Below are positions 32,001 through 39,532 of a DNA stretch of 64,000 nt, piece by piece. How positions within the stretch are numbered: the first letter of the stretch is position 1; each line of letters begins with the position of its first letter. The translations under genes were made by a program, and so were the position numbers. This stretch comes from Bacteroidota bacterium (GTDB lineage Bacteria; Bacteroidota; Ignavibacteria; Kapaibacteriales; Kapaibacteriaceae), in the NCBI GenBank assembly GCA_018266735.1, contig JAFDZT010000007.1, positions 231,108 through 295,107 of the forward strand, given 5' to 3'. The notes under the pieces are model-generated. The model was not told the DNA's origin. It was given only the letters and a program-made list of their open reading frames with translations, and ran no database searches.

Positions 32001-33985
32001 GCCTCGATGGCGCGGTTAATGCCCTCGATCTGTCCGGGCGTCAAGGTCACATTGGCGGCAATCTTCTCGTCGAACAGGTTCTGTGACGGTGGCGGCGGCA
32101 TGAGCTCGCCGCGCGAGGTGACGATGCGCAGAGGCTTGAGGTCCGTCGCTCCTTCCTTTGGTGGCGGCGGCAGCTTCGGAAGCACGATGCGTCCGTCAGT
32201 GCCGACGTCGCCGGCGGACACGGCCGCAAGTGCACGTGCTTCGCTCTCGTCCTTGACAGCCACGAAGCGTGATCCGGATTTGAGATGTCCGTTGAACGTG
32301 CGCGTGGCGCCCGAGATGACGTTGCGCACCTTCGTTGTCACCTTGCCTGTCGCAGCATCCTCTTCGAAGGCTATGATCTCGTAGGACTGCGATCCCTGCG
32401 TATCGAAGACGAAGGCACCGGCTGCCACTTCCGAAGGTTCCATGCCGACGGCCCTGCGACCGAAGGTGTCCTCGGCCTTGCGAGTCACGGTGACCATGGC
32501 CGTGACGATTCCGATCGAGCGCCCGTTGGTAAGCTTTCCGCTCGGACCCATGTATTCCTTTGGCGAGTACATCTTCCATGAGCCACGCTCGGTGATGAAG
32601 TCTCGGAAGGCGTAGTTGGATTCGTCGATGCCGTCAATGCTGGCACCCGAGGTGATGGCAACGAGACGGCCGCCGGGCTTGAGCATCGAGAAGGCATGGT
32701 AGACATGCTGAATATCGACGCCACGATCGAACGGCGGATTCATGATGATGGCGTCGTACTTCACCTCGCCGTTCGTGTTGTAGGCCATGAAGTCAGAGCC
32801 GACAACATCAAAGCCTTTCAAGCTCAGGATGTCCGAGAGCAGCGGTTCGTATTCGACAACCTCCAGACGGACACCCTCGATGGCAGCGATGGACGAGGCA
32901 ATGTTGCCCTCGCCTGCAGACGGTTCCAGAACACGGTCACCGGCCTTTGGTTGCGCGTACTGCAGCATGCTGTCGATAACATGTTGCGGTGTCGGGAAGT
33001 GCTCGTAGAACCTGCTCGAGCGCATTTCGGCGTCGAAGGCTTGCAGTGCAGCTTGACGCATTTCGGGCGTGAGGACGCCGCCCGTCTCCTTGTAGAGTCG
33101 GTCCACTTCTGCGTTGACGGCCATGTACACACTTGGATCCGCATCGGTATCGAGCGTCGTCCTGTTGCGTGTGGCTGTGAAGAGTCGGTAGCTACCGTCG
33201 CGCAGTTCCCGCATGGCCATGCGCTCACGTGCAACCGATTCAAGGTAGTCCTTCTGTGTTCCGTTGAAGGCGTCGGGCTTCTTCTCAAGTGCCTCGAGCC
33301 GCGTCTTTACATCCTGCCACGTGCGTTCGTTGGTTGTGGCAATATGCTCGAGCACCCACGGCATGGCAAATCTCTTGAAGTCGCCGCTGTCAAGACGTCC
33401 TTCAATTCGGGCTCTGCCAACGATGATGCTCTGTTGCTCTGTCGACTGCTCGGTCTCCTCGGACCTCTCGTCCGTAGCTGCGGCATTGCCTGTCTGACCG
33501 GATGGCATCTCTGCTTCTGTCGCGGCAGTGGGCGTCGTTTCGGGTCTTGCCGGCTGCGGTGCGCATGTGCGCAGCTCGAGAGCCTTCATGTCGTGGAAAT
33601 CCTGACCGACCTGCGTAGCTATGGACTCGAACTTGGCATCGATGACGGGCTCCATGCGCGTGTCGATGCGGCCTGCGCAGAGAGCCATGGCGTAGAGCGC
33701 GACGATCTCCGTGAAGAGCTTCCTGAGATGCAGAAGCCGTCCGTCGGCGCCGAGTCCGGAGAGAACCGCGGGAACGGAACCTGCGGTTTGCGCCGTGACC
33801 TGTCGGCCGGAAAGCAGAGCGTCGATCTCGGCATCATCGAGAGTCAGCGACCGGCCGAGATTCTTGAATGACCGGTCCAGTGCCGGCCACGTGCTCAGGG
33901 CAATGTGGCCGCTTGTTCTCGCTGTGTAGTAGCCGCGTGCCAGTTCCCGGAAGTCGTTTTGCAGTGAAAGGAGTCTCGTATCCAT
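29096..33985 (-). CDS. DNA methylase / strawberry-notch-type SF2 helicase fusion
   Basis: A 1,629-aa multidomain protein. Residues about 340-470 form an N6-adenine methyltransferase-like domain with motif I VLEPSAGEGNIA and motif IV NPPF (about 416). Residues about 640-1300 form an SF2 helicase: Walker A-type ADGTGFGKT (about 673), DEAH in ILSDEAHAFKN (about 865), GTGISLDD and motif VI QILGRINRAK (about 1243). This order, methylase then a QxxGRxxR helicase, is typical of large strawberry-notch/SNF2-like proteins on phages and megaplasmids. The C-terminal 330 residues are of unknown fold with a basic tail. It probably remodels, protects or replicates element DNA. Confidence 0.85.
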   Translation of the reverse strand: MDTRLLSLQNDFRELARGYYTARTSGHIALSTWPALDRSFKNLGRSLTLDDAEIDALLSGRQVTAQTAGSVPAVLSGLGADGRLLHLRKLFTEIVALYAMALCAGRIDTRMEPVIDAKFESIATQVGQDFHDMKALELRTCAPQPARPETTPTAATEAEMPSGQTGNAAATDERSEETEQSTEQQSIIVGRARIEGRLDSGDFKRFAMPWVLEHIATTNERTWQDVKTRLEALEKKPDAFNGTQKDYLESVARERMAMRELRDGSYRLFTATRNRTTLDTDADPSVYMAVNAEVDRLYKETGGVLTPEMRQAALQAFDAEMRSSRFYEHFPTPQHVIDSMLQYAQPKAGDRVLEPSAGEGNIASSIAAIEGVRLEVVEYEPLLSDILSLKGFDVVGSDFMAYNTNGEVKYDAIIMNPPFDRGVDIQHVYHAFSMLKPGGRLVAITSGASIDGIDESNYAFRDFITERGSWKMYSPKEYMGPSGKLTNGRSIGIVTAMVTVTRKAEDTFGRRAVGMEPSEVAAGAFVFDTQGSQSYEIIAFEEDAATGKVTTKVRNVISGATRTFNGHLKSGSRFVAVKDESEARALAAVSAGDVGTDGRIVLPKLPPPPKEGATDLKPLRIVTSRGELMPPPPSQNLFDEKIAANVTLTPGQIEGINRAIEAMYGPTRAFLLADGTGFGKTLQILMVAATIAKKDKQPVLIFTKSPSIIETSFYDDARKLKIDTPDAQNMSDRKVFKGAGASGLAIHRVKNIEDLLKRELGSDVYIASYHAFGRWSGDKAERKEVEVWKKMRVDPFKAEMQKKRQSLERELRYMSQESAEAVRQKLRDDEDTNPVMVRYRELLDKVRAVNEAMFGSVGKRFAAILSDEAHAFKNYNPDDFNDGSAQAFRGMVLYGAAKRGLFATATPADKVDHLRYLKGLNVYKTEAQYMRLMERLGFRYSEPEYSGGTLVKRGKFTFDSALPPEYVLNNISRLFENLTMAGTMVKRELSLDNFEAHNIMIGGAGSPPAEQIAVMQAMNQLAIIDNELKDKKRCKASIINEKKWALEPFKIQKTIEIVRKELLEGRQVIIYCSLVNDSGPSFKADLECSAVDKPSTVNTLSRELGALFGEDKIGFVTGVRSSDAETLGDDAAVPKCSNCDDADHAALWEPETAVQQAHEDAFFTLGDSTVVAGLSDAANGLADATQNKRADDIRAFQSGEKRILIATAEAGGTGISLDDTVGNAPRTIIIMTSPFSSVEAVQILGRINRAKTKSRQRAYFLWVNLPVDRRLRDIIAAKLRVLGAAVQGEVKKVSVEEAEFASAENAQENYDKHNVDREGKVKEHSLTDLQVIDGEKLPSRIPFTLTHKTTISNEIEPVSQMRHRWRPIRFKSNLKSGARTALKDWMSANAALVKEYRMELLSDRYQGSYLEAQFNAELWQYMLNFLKPENTRFTLGQAQRFREGERVVAATDIIEAGAKVGDPGTITRVWVRRVRALDKQTGKTIVDESGQLVFNEIYDYMVDFDSGERANNLEAWEIMSAARPTDDDEDVVQESTPELSDNHMKLNEPHSSNGNGDDDTFLNERYNSRAVEMVTSTSDRNPVAMTVNTPTDKRRDGRASTASSSRALSLQDKIDEVERRVRTRMSGEN

Positions 33986-34030
33986 GATGACGGTCCACGT
34001 GTGTACGGTATGTCGTGCAGGGTGTTGGTA

Positions 34031-35110
34031 TTACTTGATCGACTGCTGCAGGAGCTGCTTGAGCTCGTTCATCTCCCGCTCTGTTCTGTCGTAGTCGATC
34101 GTAGGCGCTGTCGCGGCCTTTGCCCTTTTGCTTCTGACAGGCGTGCGCGGTGCGGTGGTGCGTTTTGCTTGTGCAGGCGACTTCTGACTTTGCACCTCTG
34201 AAGGGACGACCGTCATTGGCGTGCGCTTCTTGGCTCGAACACCTTCGGACTTCTTGGTCTTCTTCGCTGCGGCCGCGGCGCTTCTTTTTCGTGTGCGCTT
34301 GGAGGGTGGCGCGGCCTCGCCCTTGACGAGCTTGAGCTCGAGCACTTCACTCGGGGTCTTCAGGAAATAGTCCCACGAGATCTTGTAATGCTTCATGAAG
34401 TACTTATCGAGTCCCTTGGGTCCCATGCCGATGGGTTTGTGCGTTGAAAGGATGTCCTCGTTCGGCGTGGCACATGAGAGCGTGTAGCGACGCACGACGA
34501 ATCCCGCAGAGCCACCGCAGTATGCCCGGAACTGGCTTTGCAGTTTGTCCTCGAGGCGCTTGAACTTCCGGTTGAGTGTTTTCACGAACTCGATCTCCTG
34601 AGCCGTCGGTGTGCGATCGGCAAGAGGCTCGTTGATGTTCGTGCTGTCTGCTACCGACGATGAGTCGGACAGAAACGTCCGCCGTCCATAGGATGACAAC
34701 GGCGCGCGGTTGACACGGAAGAGTGATCCGGAGCGCACTGCAGGACTCGGTGTCGATCGACGTAGCGTAGAAGAGTGAGAAGATGCGCCGGAGTGTGACG
34801 AAACCGAAGTGTGCTTCCGCGTGCTCGTAGCCGTGTGCTTCGTCTTTTTCACGGGCTCGCAGTCGGCCTTGGTGCGTGATGCCGCCTTGGGGCTCTTCAG
34901 CGGTGCGGACTTCTTCGTGCTCTTCTTTGCGGACTTCGCCACGGTCGTACGGGCGTTCTTCGTGCCGTGGCTCGAGCTCGATTTCTTGCCGGACTTCTTC
35001 TTGCTCTTGCGAGCGTTATTGGCAGTGGGGCCATTCGTCTTGATCGAGATGTCGATCTCGGAGTCGGCAAGAGATCTCTTGCGTCCCACTGCAGCATTGA
35101 ACAGACTCAT
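34031..35110 (-). CDS. Lysine/serine-rich DNA-binding-like protein with a central folded domain
   Basis: A 359-aa protein. The first 150 residues are K-, S- and T-rich (NARKSKKKSGKKSSSSHGTK, KSAKKSTKKSAPLKSPKAAS), resembling histone H1 tails. A folded domain at about 160-280 (EFVKTLNRKFKRLEDKLQSQ, FRAYCGGSAGFVVRRYTLSC, SWDYFLKTPSEVLELKLV) is of unknown family, and a second basic tail follows. Its place beside the H1-like gene and upstream of the helicase suggests a role in DNA condensation or in handling of condensed genomes. Confidence 0.6.
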   Translation of the reverse strand: MSLFNAAVGRKRSLADSEIDISIKTNGPTANNARKSKKKSGKKSSSSHGTKNARTTVAKSAKKSTKKSAPLKSPKAASRTKADCEPVKKTKHTATSTRKHTSVSSHSGASSHSSTLRRSTPSPAVRSGSLFRVNRAPLSSYGRRTFLSDSSSVADSTNINEPLADRTPTAQEIEFVKTLNRKFKRLEDKLQSQFRAYCGGSAGFVVRRYTLSCATPNEDILSTHKPIGMGPKGLDKYFMKHYKISWDYFLKTPSEVLELKLVKGEAAPPSKRTRKRSAAAAAKKTKKSEGVRAKKRTPMTVVPSEVQSQKSPAQAKRTTAPRTPVRSKRAKAATAPTIDYDRTEREMNELKQLLQQSIK

Positions 35111-35195
35111 GATGTTGGACTCTCAGTTCGTTCGAAAAATCACTGTAGATGCAGTGGCCACACCAGCAGGTCGTGGCTGCGTCGCAAGGGCATAC

Positions 35196-35483
35196 TTACA
35201 TCGATACACAAACGCGGGTGCGTTTGCGCGTCGACTTCTTTGCCTTCGTGCTCTTCTTAGCGGCGCGTTTCTTGATGGTCTTCTTTGCCGCCTTCTTGGT
35301 CGCCTTCTTGGTCGCCTTCTTCGCGGTTTTCTTGGCAGGCTTCTTTGATGTTTTCTTCGCAGCCTTCTTGACGGTCTTTCTCGTTGTGCTGCGTTTCGCA
35401 GATTTCTTCGTGCTCTTCTTTGCGGTCTTCTTTGCCGCCTTCTTTGCGGGCTTCTTCTTCGTCGTCTTCTTTGCTGCTGCCAT
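35196..35483 (-). CDS. Histone H1-like lysine/alanine-rich protein
   Basis: A 95-aa protein consisting almost entirely of K, A, T and S, with repeated AAKKT/AKKATKK units (for example KPAKKAAKKTAKKSTKKSAK) and a short RKRTRVCVSM end. This is the composition of eukaryotic H1 tails and bacterial Hc1/Hc2- or AlgP-like proteins, which neutralise and compact DNA. A virus-borne copy could condense the genome in the virion or silence it in the cell. It is encoded between small membrane proteins and the K/S-rich 359-aa protein. Low complexity limits homology arguments. Confidence 0.8.
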   Translation of the reverse strand: MAAAKKTTKKKPAKKAAKKTAKKSTKKSAKRSTTRKTVKKAAKKTSKKPAKKTAKKATKKATKKAAKKTIKKRAAKKSTKAKKSTRKRTRVCVSM

Positions 35484-35525
35484 GGTCCTACTCCGATGAT
35501 TGTGATGATGAATGTTGATCCGTGA

Positions 35526-35678
35526 TTACGATGCTGCCTTTCTCTCCGAGAGCATCTTCTGCGTCATGCGAGCTTGCCACACGCCGAGAGCAAGGCCGCC
35601 GACGCCGACAACGATCGACACGATGGTTGCGATACGCTGAAGCGAACTCGCCTGTGCGGACGTCTTCCTGCTCTTCAT
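35526..35678 (-). CDS. Small membrane protein (50 aa)
   Basis: A 50-aa ORF whose ATG overlaps the stop of the preceding gene (ATGA). It has a basic N-terminus (MKSRKTSAQASSLQR), one glycine-containing membrane helix (IATIVSIVVGVGGLALGVW) and a basic tail. It is one of several tiny glycine-rich membrane proteins in this operon. A virion-membrane or lysis-regulating function is possible. Confidence 0.6.
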   Translation of the reverse strand: MKSRKTSAQASSLQRIATIVSIVVGVGGLALGVWQARMTQKMLSERKAAS

Positions 35679-35941
35679 GACTTCATACTCCTCTTGCGCC
35701 TCGTGAGAAACATGACGAGAGCTACACCGACTGTCGATGCTGCAACGACGGCAACTGCAGCAGAGCCGGAAAGCGGATGTTCTGCGACGGCCGTATTGAC
35801 TCTGTCCAGAAACGACCTCGAATCATCCATGAGATGATCGTATGTGTTCTCGCCTTCAGGCATGCAGTCGCCGAGGGTCCTCTTGTATCCCGTCGTATGC
35901 GCCGGCAATGCCTTCATGCCTGATTTCATCATTGTGTTCAT
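35675..35941 (-). CDS. Single-pass membrane protein (88 aa)
   Basis: An 88-aa protein with a soluble N-terminal part of about 58 residues and one membrane helix near the C-terminus (AAVAVVAASTVGVALVMFLT), followed by the basic stop-transfer tail RRKRSMKS. Topology is probably N-out/C-in (positive-inside rule). It is coupled to the 50-aa membrane protein downstream. No family is recognised. Confidence 0.6.
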   Translation of the reverse strand: MNTMMKSGMKALPAHTTGYKRTLGDCMPEGENTYDHLMDDSRSFLDRVNTAVAEHPLSGSAAVAVVAASTVGVALVMFLTRRKRSMKS

Positions 35942-35950
35942 GTCCCTGTC

Positions 35951-36553
35951 CTATGGTCGTATGGCAAACAATGGTTTGGAGATACCGAGGTAAACGACCG
36001 GCCGCGGCACGCCGTCGAGTCCGATGGCCATGCCGGCACCGATATCGATGCTCCATGCCGGCAACACCTCTGCGCTGCGCTCCGTTAGAACGGAATCCGT
36101 GACACGCTGCAGCATGACGTTTCGAACGCCGTGACGCACACGCACACGGGCCATGCGGCTCACCTCGTCACATTCGACATCGATCGAATCATGCGTATCG
36201 CTCAGGATCGTATCGCCATGAAACGGTATGCGCACACGAGAGGCCGCCAGCAGAGTGGCAAGACTGTCGCGCATGGCTATTGCCTGCATGAGGCGCAGTG
36301 TGTCTGCGTCTGCAGGGATGAAAGCGTACTCGCGCTTCAGTCTGACAACGGTTCGAATGCTGTCTAGATACACGGGGTACGGCACGCTGTCGATCGTGCG
36401 CTTGACGACCGTACGAACGCTGCCGCCGCCGTTGGCGTACTGCGGCAAGCCGTCGCACGAGCGCATGATTCCGATCCCCACGGCAATGCCGAAGGCGAGC
36501 GCGATCCATGCGACCTTCACGGTGCGCCATGCGGTCGACGGTGCACCGATCAT
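35951..36553 (-). CDS. Membrane-anchored hypothetical protein (200 aa)
   Basis: I chose the ATG at 36551-36553, which overlaps the upstream stop as ATGA, over the longer frame from 36598. An N-terminal membrane helix (VAWIALAFGIAVGIGIMR) is followed by a soluble domain with beta strands and a helical section (LRLMQAIAMRDSLATLLAAS), ending VVYLGISKPLFAI. The layout, one TM then a periplasmic domain with a terminal amphipathic strand, resembles structural or spanin-like proteins of Bacteroidota phages. I cannot confirm a family. Confidence 0.5.
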   Translation of the reverse strand: MIGAPSTAWRTVKVAWIALAFGIAVGIGIMRSCDGLPQYANGGGSVRTVVKRTIDSVPYPVYLDSIRTVVRLKREYAFIPADADTLRLMQAIAMRDSLATLLAASRVRIPFHGDTILSDTHDSIDVECDEVSRMARVRVRHGVRNVMLQRVTDSVLTERSAEVLPAWSIDIGAGMAIGLDGVPRPVVYLGISKPLFAIRP

Positions 36554-37317
36554 CGTTTCGTGCTTCCGTTTGCGGACTTCGATCTCGAGCGGCTCCATGT
36601 GTCGTAGAGGTAGCGGCCGCCGCCGTAGAGGCAGACAATGGATGCCGCGGTCACGATACCCGAAGTCACCGACGAGAAGTCGAACAGATCAGACATGGGC
36701 ATGTCGGAGAGATTCTTCGTTGCCGTTGCCGGCAACTCGCTCCGAGAGCCGGCGATGACGGCGCCGGCGATACCTTGTGCCGCGCCTCCTGCGAAGAGTC
36801 CCCCGATCACGGGCAGTACCCAGCGTTGCTTCGTCGATCCCTTCGGATTGCGCCACTTGTAAAGGCCGTAGATCGAGGCCGCCGCGGTGCCTACACCGAC
36901 ACCGATGGCAACGGGGTGCATCGATGCCTTGGCCTGCTCGAGCATGTTGCGCTCGTACTCCGCGTTCAACTCGTTCATGCGCTTCTGCGCTTGATTATAC
37001 TGGTCGATGGCATTCATGTCCGAGAGATTCTTCTTGTCGGAAGACCTGTACATGGCCCACGAGATGAGCGCATGCGATACGACGGCCGTAAAGACGCCGC
37101 CAATGACCGAGAGGGCGTAGGTAGGCTTTGTGGTACCCTTGGCATTACGCAGGCGGTAGATGGCAAAGCCCGACGCTCCACCGAGGGCAAGGCCTCCGGC
37201 AATGGCGCCGGGCGACTGAGCTGCATCTACCAGCTTGCCGACTTCTGCGGCATAGTCCGTCGGTGATCCTTCACTGAGCGCCGCCGTCGGGATGAGTCTG
37301 AGTGCTGTGTTCGACAT
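36550..37317 (-). CDS. Internally duplicated glycine-rich multi-pass membrane protein
   Basis: A 255-aa protein with about five membrane helices. It consists of two similar units: a first with AIAGGLALGGASGFAIYRLR, NAKGTTKPTYALSVIGG and KKNLSDM, and a second with GVGVGTAAASIYGLYKWR, NPKGSTKQRWVLPVIGG and TKNLSDM. The pattern YRLRNAKGTTK/YKWRNPKGSTK and VIGGVF/VIGGLF repeats at about 65-85 residue intervals, so the gene arose by duplication. A third partial TM-plus-basic unit ends the chain. Its abundance of small residues suits tight helix packing, as in virion membrane proteins. Function is inferred only. Confidence 0.6.
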   Translation of the reverse strand: MSNTALRLIPTAALSEGSPTDYAAEVGKLVDAAQSPGAIAGGLALGGASGFAIYRLRNAKGTTKPTYALSVIGGVFTAVVSHALISWAMYRSSDKKNLSDMNAIDQYNQAQKRMNELNAEYERNMLEQAKASMHPVAIGVGVGTAAASIYGLYKWRNPKGSTKQRWVLPVIGGLFAGGAAQGIAGAVIAGSRSELPATATKNLSDMPMSDLFDFSSVTSGIVTAASIVCLYGGGRYLYDTWSRSRSKSANGSTKR

Positions 37318-37359
37318 GATCCGTTCTCCTGTTTGATTCCTGATAATTGATTCGCCTTG

Positions 37360-37578
37360 TTACCATAGCCCGAGCGGGCACTGCTTGTCGGCAAGCTTCG
37401 TGAGCTCCTTGACTGGACACCCGCACTCACGGCACCGCAGCGACACACGCTCCAGTCGCTCGCACCGCATGCACGTCTGCAGTCGCGTCGATGATGTTGG
37501 TGACGCGGGTGTGGACTTTGCCCGCACGAGGTCCAGTGCACCTTTGAAAACCTGACGGACAGTGAGTTTCTTGGACAT
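37360..37578 (-). CDS. Small zinc-ribbon protein (72 aa)
   Basis: A 72-aa protein from the ATG at 37576-37578. It has two cysteine knuckles, CMRCERLERVSLRCRECGCP, followed by VKELTKLADKQCPLGLW. The spacing CxxC-x8-CxxCxC and the CPxxxW ending match small zinc-ribbon proteins I associate with Bacteroidota phages. It lies 5 bp downstream of the lysozyme gene and should be co-translated with the lysis cassette. It may be a regulator or a structural zinc protein. Confidence 0.6.
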   Translation of the reverse strand: MSKKLTVRQVFKGALDLVRAKSTPASPTSSTRLQTCMRCERLERVSLRCRECGCPVKELTKLADKQCPLGLW

Positions 37579-37583
37579 CGGAG

Positions 37584-38096
37584 TTATGCCCTTCCGATGA
37601 TGGCCTTGAGAGACCCGAAGAATGCCCAGTTCTTGAGGCTCACCGGATCCTGTGCATTTCCGTTGAACATTGCGAGCTCTCGCTTGCGTCTCTTGACGAG
37701 GCCACCGGCCTTCTTGCCGTTGATCGTTATCGCCGTCTGTGGCCACAGCCGGGCGGCCTCCAAGAATTTGCCCTGATTGATTGCCGTCAGAAGGTCACTG
37801 CGTTTGAAACCGTTGCATCCTCTGTTGTATGCAAACGACACAAGCGCGTTGAACTGCGCCTGTGTGAGCGACGGAAGCATGACGGCTCGCGATACGCACT
37901 CCTCGAAGTCTCGGACGTCCTCCTGAAACAGGCGAATAGCTTTCTCTTTGGTGATCGTCATACCTGCACGTGCCGTGCGGGTGTGACCATAACCGATGGT
38001 CCAAACGCCTCCGGGGTCTTGATACGCCTTGAGGCGCAGCGACTCGAGGTCGGTAATGAGCTTGATGCCTGCGGCATCGATCTTCATGTCCTTCAT
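37584..38096 (-). CDS. GH24 lysozyme (T4-type endolysin)
   Basis: A 170-aa muramidase of glycoside hydrolase family 24, which cleaves the MurNAc-GlcNAc bond of peptidoglycan. The N-terminus has the family pattern E..xLKAYxDxxGxxTIGYGHT: E18 (catalytic), D27 and T33, followed by TRTARAG. The central FNALVSFAYNRGCNGFKRSD block and GLVKRRKRELAMF are also typical. Length is normal. There is no signal peptide, so it needs a holin or the signal of another lysis protein. It overlaps the M15-type gene by 4 bp. Confidence 0.9.
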   Translation of the reverse strand: MKDMKIDAAGIKLITDLESLRLKAYQDPGGVWTIGYGHTRTARAGMTITKEKAIRLFQEDVRDFEECVSRAVMLPSLTQAQFNALVSFAYNRGCNGFKRSDLLTAINQGKFLEAARLWPQTAITINGKKAGGLVKRRKRELAMFNGNAQDPVSLKNWAFFGSLKAIIGRA

Positions 38097-38668
38097 CGTC
38101 GATCCTTTGTCGTATGCACGTCACTGCGCAAGCGCTGCGCGAGCCTCTTCAGCGTACCGCGCTCGCCTGCCGTGATGATTGCCACACTCGAAAACAGAAA
38201 CGCTATGTGCCACAGGCGCACACCGGCAGAACGGAGCGCGTCTGCTGCGGCCTGTGCCATGACGCGAGGGTCATAGCCGGAACCGGTGAGGCCGGCACCC
38301 TGACGGTGTTGCCCGATGTGAATGTGGTGATAGGGAGAGCTGACACCCTTGTAGGGCCGCCACCCCTCGCCGGCTTTGTCGCTCGTCCAGATGCGCTTCG
38401 TCTCGTAGACGATGACTTCCTGCACTCCGAGCTTATCGGCATTGCGCAGCGCCCACGAGGCGATGGCGTCACGATCTGCAGCGCTGCCCGGATGGAAGTC
38501 GACGGCGCGCCCTTCAGAGTGCAGCGACAGCCGGTCGCTGCCGCGGATACTGCGCACGTTGTAGATGCCCAAGAACTCGGACCGTGGCCATGAGCCCTTG
38601 ATGATCTTCCAGAGCTCTTTGGTACCGGGTGCCTCACCTCCGGAGTTGTATGTGGCGTAGTCGTACAT
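38093..38668 (-). CDS. M15/VanY-type zinc peptidase with C-terminal membrane helix
   Basis: A 191-aa peptidoglycan-active zinc peptidase. The metal motif is SLHSEGRAVDFH (H50, D57) and the third ligand with catalytic context is SPYHHIHIGQ (H114, H115, H117), the His-Asp-His pattern of the D-Ala-D-Ala carboxypeptidase/L-Ala-D-Glu endopeptidase group. After residue 145 a membrane-like helix (WHIAFLFSSVAIITAG) and a basic tail follow. A C-terminal anchor is unusual for a phage endolysin and might tether the enzyme to the membrane or virion. It overlaps the upstream CHAP-like gene by one base pair (TAATG). Confidence 0.8.
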   Translation of the reverse strand: MYDYATYNSGGEAPGTKELWKIIKGSWPRSEFLGIYNVRSIRGSDRLSLHSEGRAVDFHPGSAADRDAIASWALRNADKLGVQEVIVYETKRIWTSDKAGEGWRPYKGVSSPYHHIHIGQHRQGAGLTGSGYDPRVMAQAAADALRSAGVRLWHIAFLFSSVAIITAGERGTLKRLAQRLRSDVHTTKDRR

Positions 38669-39327
38669 TACTTGACGATTACTCGCATCATATTCGTTCC
38701 CATGCCGTGATCATGCTCTCGTCGTCCAATGCTTCCGCGAAGAATCATGCGACCCAGAGGGTGGCGAATGTTGCGAGCGCGCAGGTAGACTCCTCCGCCG
38801 TCGCGCTGGTCGCCGGCGCTCCCACTCGTAGTGTTGAAGGCTACCGTGCGCACCCATCCACCTCGCAGCTCATCTGTTGTTGATCGCTCCACATGCCCTT
38901 GCGGGCCACCCAAGTGTTTCCATACAAGCAGGTCGCCGCGCTGTACCCTGTATACAGTGGCCGTTCCGCGACGAAGAGCGTCGCTCCAACCCGCACTGCA
39001 CAGACCCGTTTTCAGGATCGGCGGCGCAGGAGTCACCTGCAGGAAGGACCAGTATTGACCGGCCCAACAGTATGGATTGCCTGATCCGAGAGCAACCGAA
39101 CGCTGATATGCTTCAACCTGCCGGCCGTCGTTGTGCCCTGTGCGTTCAACAACACCGACCTGTGCCATGGCCACAAGGAGCGAGCGCTCCCAGACGCCGG
39201 CGTCGCATTCGATCTCGATGCGTACGGGTGTCGCCGCACTACTTGGGCGAGAACGTGACGAAGAAGCTGCCTGCATAGACAAGACCAAGCAACACATGCA
39301 CACCAAGAAAGATGACAGGCTTCGCAT
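38668..39327 (-). CDS. Secreted CHAP-like cysteine peptidoglycan amidase
   Basis: A 219-aa product if translation begins at 39327, where a signal peptide appears (MRSLSSFLVCMCCLVLSMQA). This start overlaps the holin-candidate gene by 89 bp in another frame. The mature part contains GNPYCWAGQYWSFLQ (catalytic Cys) and, about 80 residues later, GGPQGHVERS (catalytic His), the layout of CHAP/NlpC-like amidase-peptidases. GDLLVWKHLGG fits the strand before the His. It would be exported by Sec independently of a holin. It is the third murein hydrolase of the cassette. The start codon is the least certain part. Confidence 0.6.
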   Translation of the reverse strand: MRSLSSFLVCMCCLVLSMQAASSSRSRPSSAATPVRIEIECDAGVWERSLLVAMAQVGVVERTGHNDGRQVEAYQRSVALGSGNPYCWAGQYWSFLQVTPAPPILKTGLCSAGWSDALRRGTATVYRVQRGDLLVWKHLGGPQGHVERSTTDELRGGWVRTVAFNTTSGSAGDQRDGGGVYLRARNIRHPLGRMILRGSIGRREHDHGMGTNMMRVIVK

Positions 39328-39532
39328 AGGGATTCTCGCTGATGTTGAAGTTTTCGCCGGTGAACGTGAAGAGCGCGACGTGCGAAAGAAACAGTGCCAC
39401 CATCTCGGCGAGCACACCGGTCTTGAGCGTGTCGATCTGTTCAGTGCCGGTGCCGCCGAGCATGACGATCGCCACGGCAAGTAGTATGATCGTCAGGTGC
39501 CGGGTGATCCAGTTGAAAACGGGATTGACCAT
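39239..39532 (-). CDS. Holin-like small membrane protein (97 aa)
   Basis: A 97-aa protein with three hydrophobic segments (LTIILLAVAIVMLGG, VLAEMVALFLSHVALFTF, VIFLGVHVLLGLVYAGSFFV) and few charged residues. The size, the three helices and the position directly upstream of three murein hydrolases match class I holins, which permeabilise the inner membrane at the end of infection. No holin family motif is recognised. It overlaps the downstream secreted hydrolase by 89 bp. Confidence 0.55.
   Translation of the reverse strand: MVNPVFNWITRHLTIILLAVAIVMLGGTGTEQIDTLKTGVLAEMVALFLSHVALFTFTGENFNISENPYAKPVIFLGVHVLLGLVYAGSFFVTFSPK

Noticed and set aside
32696..33871. Long plus-strand open frame of 391 codons
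   Set aside because: It is antisense to the methylase-helicase gene, which has recognisable motifs throughout. High GC codon bias creates such shadow frames.
35149..35499. Plus-strand frame rich in FFAVFF-type repeats that looks like a membrane protein
   Set aside because: It is the exact complement of the lysine/alanine-rich histone-like gene; AAGAAG repeats read as TTCTTC (Phe) on the other strand.
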